A stretch of 7,497 nt of DNA from Deltaproteobacteria bacterium (lineage in GTDB: Bacteria > Desulfobacterota_B > Binatia > UBA9968). The stretch spans positions 1 through 7,497 of the forward strand of contig JACPSF010000415.1 of assembly GCA_016193385.1 (NCBI GenBank), written 5' to 3'. The translations under genes and the position numbers were made by a program. The notes under the pieces are model-generated. The model had not been told where the DNA came from, ran no database searches, and was given only the letters and a program-made list of their open reading frames with translations. Positions 5,525-7,497 of this stretch are shown in pieces; positions within the stretch are counted from its first letter, which is position 1, and the number at the start of each line of letters is the position of its first letter.

Positions 5525-6538
5525 ATGGACGATGGCGGTCATTCGCACTCCCATAGTGATCCAGATCATAGCCATCATGATCACACGCACGGCACAATAG
5601 ACCCAGCACTTCTCACCACAGGCTGCGGCATTTGGGTTGTCAAATGGTCTCTCATCGGCTTGGCCGCCACGGCTGGATTTCAGGTGGTCGTTGTTCTCTT
5701 TTCTGGGAGTGTGGCTCTGCTTGCTGACACGATACACAACATTGCCGATGCGGCAACGGCTATCCCTTTGTGGATTGCGTTTACCCTGGCACGGCGACAG
5801 CCCTCCCGTCGCTTCACTTACGGTTATGGCCGTGTAGAAGACGTAGCGGGGGTCATGGTCGTCCTGACTATCTTATTCAGTGCCGCTCTGGCGGGCTATG
5901 AATCGGTTGACCGTCTATTGCGTCCCCAACCTGTTGAGCACCTGTGGGCAGTTGCGATAGCCTCCCTCATTGGCTTTGCAGGCAATGAGGTGGTGGCGAT
6001 TTTCCGCATTCGGGTGGGGAAACAGATTAACAGCGCCGCTCTCGTTGCCGAGGGTTACCATGCGCGCGTGGATGGGCTGACCAGTTTGGGGGTGTTGTTC
6101 AGCGTAGGGGGTGTATGGCTCGGTTATCCCTTGGCAGACCCGATCCTCGGCCTTGTCATCACGGTTGCTATCCTGGCCATTGTTTGGGAGTCAGGAAAAG
6201 CTGTTTTTACCCGCTTGCTGGACGGAGTTGACCCCGAAGTGATCGAGGAAATCACACACGCGATCAACCACGCTCAGGGGGTACGCGACGTTACGGAAGT
6301 GCGGCTGCGCTGGTCGGGCCATCGTCTACACGCCGAAGTCAATCTCGCCGTAAGCCCTGAACTGTCGGTTGCCGAAGGACACGCGATTGCGGTGGAAGCC
6401 AGGCATCAACTTTTGCACAGCCTACCGTATCTTTCCAACGTCACTATTCATATCGACCCCGAGCATCTTTCGGGAGAAGAACACCACCGCATTATGGAGC
6501 ACGCGCACGGAGACTTGGGCAAGCATTCGCATCGATAG
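5525..6538 (+). CDS. Cation diffusion facilitator (CzcD/ZitB-like) metal exporter
   Basis: A 337-residue inner-membrane metal:proton antiporter that would export Zn, Co or Cd from the cytoplasm. Six membrane helices are visible (about 40-60, 62-88, 104-124, 138-160, 184-200, 204-222), then a cytoplasmic C-terminal domain (about 230-315). Transport-site residues are HxxxD pairs: H71/D75 in TM2 (ADTIHNIAD) and H179/D183 before TM5 (EGYHARVD). This is the zinc/cadmium-type pattern rather than the iron/manganese DxxxD type. The N-terminus is His-rich (HSHSHSDPDHSHHDHTHG, residues 6-23) and so is the C-terminus (EHAHGDLGKHSHR), likely metal-gathering tails. I chose the ATG at 5525, just before the His-rich tail; GGGAG lies 12 nt upstream, a long spacing. 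In-frame TTG (5471) or GTG (5483) starts would add 18 or 14 residues with no clear ribosome site. It probably shares control with the upstream chrB-type gene. Confidence 0.93.
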   Translation: MDDGGHSHSHSDPDHSHHDHTHGTIDPALLTTGCGIWVVKWSLIGLAATAGFQVVVVLFSGSVALLADTIHNIADAATAIPLWIAFTLARRQPSRRFTYGYGRVEDVAGVMVVLTILFSAALAGYESVDRLLRPQPVEHLWAVAIASLIGFAGNEVVAIFRIRVGKQINSAALVAEGYHARVDGLTSLGVLFSVGGVWLGYPLADPILGLVITVAILAIVWESGKAVFTRLLDGVDPEVIEEITHAINHAQGVRDVTEVRLRWSGHRLHAEVNLAVSPELSVAEGHAIAVEARHQLLHSLPYLSNVTIHIDPEHLSGEEHHRIMEHAHGDLGKHSHR

Positions 6539-6565
6539 GCAAGGCAGAAGAAGCAAAGATTTCCA

Positions 6566-6604
6566 TAGGTCAGAGGACTATAGACCCGATACCTACCTTT
6601 TTTT
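6566..6604 (+). terminator. Possible intrinsic terminator after the CDF gene
   Basis: TAGGT (6566-6570) can pair with ACCTA (6591-6595) across a 20-base loop, which holds a further GAC/GTC-type pairing, and seven T residues follow (6598-6604). It lies 28 bp after the CDF stop, at the convergent junction. The stem is short and the loop long, so the call is weak. A second TAGGT at 6604-6608 gives an alternative pairing with the same ACCTA around the T-run. Confidence 0.35.
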
Positions 6605-7497
6605 AGGTTTTGGCCGCAGCGGCTGGCATTCGCGTAACCAGCACCTTATCGATCCGTTTGCCGTCCATATCCACAATCTCGAAGCGCAGGTTGTCCCAAT
6701 CAAAACCCTCGGCTACGGATGGGACACGTCCCATCTGATTGAACACGAAGCCCCCCAACGTTTGGTAGGCGTCGTTCTTCTCCCCAGGCAAGCTTTCCAG
6801 ATGAAAGATCTCCTTGAATTCCTCCACAGGGAGCATTCCATCCAATAGCCATGAGCCGTCCGGGCGCTGCACGGCCATAGGCTCCTTGGTTTTTCCGCTG
6901 AACGGCATCTCGCCTGTAATGGCTTCCAGAGTATCATGGTGCGTCAGCAAGCCCTCGATGCCCCCATGCTCGTCCACCACCAGCGCAATATGCTTGCCAG
7001 ATTGTTTGAATAATTCCAGCACTTGTAATGCGGAAATAGTTCTAGGAACAAACAACGGTTGTTGTATTGATGCCTTAAGGTCTACGGGCTTACCGGCCAA
7101 GCTATTAGCCAACAAGTCTTTGGCTTGGACCACGCCCTTCACTTGGTCGAGGCTTCCCACGCTTACCGGGAATCGGGAATGGCCGCTCTCGCTAATTTTC
7201 TCGCGGATCTGCTCAAGGGAATCGTCGAGATCAAGCCAGACGACCTGTATCCTTGGTGTCATCAACGATCGAGCACTCCGGTCGCCTAAGCGGAACACAG
7301 CTTCAACCATGTCTTGCTCGGATTTCTCAAAAACACCTGCCTCTGTGCCTTTCTGAACCAGCGTCTTGATCTCTTCTGCCGTAACCGGAGGTTCCTGAAC
7401 GGCACGTTTACCGAACAAGCCGAATACGGCATCGGTTGAGATACTCAAAAGCAGAACCACAGGATAGGAGATTCTGGACAGGGCACGCATGGGAATC
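6603..7497 (-). CDS. CorC/HlyC-family CBS-domain membrane protein (5'-truncated by window edge)
   Basis: C-terminal part (about 298 residues) of a protein of the hemolysin/CorC family (CNNM-type transmembrane domain, CBS pair, CorC_HlyC domain), inner-membrane proteins linked to Mg2+/Co2+ transport. The frame stays open to the right edge, and the ATG at 7490 is an internal methionine: the residues around it (IPMRALSRISYPVVLLLS) are the end of the CNNM membrane domain, whose other helices lie outside. Counting from that methionine: CBS1 about 76-130 (SLMTPRIQVV...SRFPV), CBS2 about 142-195 (LFVPRTISALQVLELF...VVDEHGGIEGLLT), and the CorC_HlyC domain about 208-290 (WLLDGMLPVEEF, TLGGFVFNQMGRVP). 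CBS pairs usually bind adenine nucleotides. It is convergent with the CDF gene; both handle divalent cations, which may be coincidence. The stop lies in the T-run region. Confidence 0.9.
   Translation of the reverse strand, partial: IPMRALSRISYPVVLLLSISTDAVFGLFGKRAVQEPPVTAEEIKTLVQKGTEAGVFEKSEQDMVEAVFRLGDRSARSLMTPRIQVVWLDLDDSLEQIREKISESGHSRFPVSVGSLDQVKGVVQAKDLLANSLAGKPVDLKASIQQPLFVPRTISALQVLELFKQSGKHIALVVDEHGGIEGLLTHHDTLEAITGEMPFSGKTKEPMAVQRPDGSWLLDGMLPVEEFKEIFHLESLPGEKNDAYQTLGGFVFNQMGRVPSVAEGFDWDNLRFEIVDMDGKRIDKVLVTRMPAAAAKT

Noticed and set aside
5354..5737. A 127-codon minus-strand frame across the chrB-CDF junction
   Set aside because: It overlaps the ends of two convincing genes on the other strand and has no family features.
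6814..7356. A 180-codon plus-strand frame opposite the CorC-type gene
   Set aside because: It is Ser/Thr/Pro/Cys-rich as expected of an antisense shadow, and the opposite strand encodes clear CBS domains.

Overview
The window is a gene-dense piece of a bacterial chromosome: nine protein genes, no gap longer than about 120 bases, and no RNA gene, insertion sequence or CRISPR array that I can see. Gene content (a ferredoxin-dependent 2-oxoacid oxidoreductase, a molybdopterin-binding protein, a ChrB-type protein, a CDF metal exporter), moderately high GC and GTTCAA-type 9-bp repeats between genes suggest an uncultured environmental Gram-negative-like bacterium. I think of the NC10/Rokubacteria/deltaproteobacterial range, but that is only a guess from gene style.

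Layout. (1) 1-658, + strand: the 3' end of a KorB-like beta subunit, cut by the window edge. (2) 4319-697, - strand, in transcription order: a shortened MFS transporter, a small Rieske [2Fe-2S] protein, a single-domain cupin, a MoeA/MoaB-type molybdopterin-binding protein and an isochorismatase-family cysteine hydrolase. Rieske and cupin are tightly coupled. A promoter-like site in the 108-bp gap before the molybdopterin-binding gene suggests the last two genes may form their own unit. (3) 4421-6538, + strand: a full-length two-domain ChrB-type protein, then a zinc/cobalt/cadmium-type cation diffusion facilitator with His-rich tails. (4) 7497-6603, - strand: the C-terminal part of a CorC/HlyC-type CBS-domain membrane protein, convergent with the CDF gene and cut by the right edge.

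How they may work together. The ChrB gene and the MFS gene diverge from a 101-bp region carrying two identical 10-bp direct repeats 21 bp apart, which looks like a shared operator. With the CDF exporter downstream of chrB, this resembles a metal or oxyanion response locus in which an MFS carrier takes the place usually held by ChrA. The Rieske, cupin and hydrolase genes look like accessory redox or catabolic functions; no oxygenase catalytic subunit is in view.

The most notable anomalies are an apparent in-frame loss of about 60-65 residues (TM8, motif A loop and TM9) from the MFS protein, with a 9-bp direct repeat at the scar, and two arrays of 9-bp repeats bracketing the hydrolase gene, one of which switches from direct to inverted units halfway.
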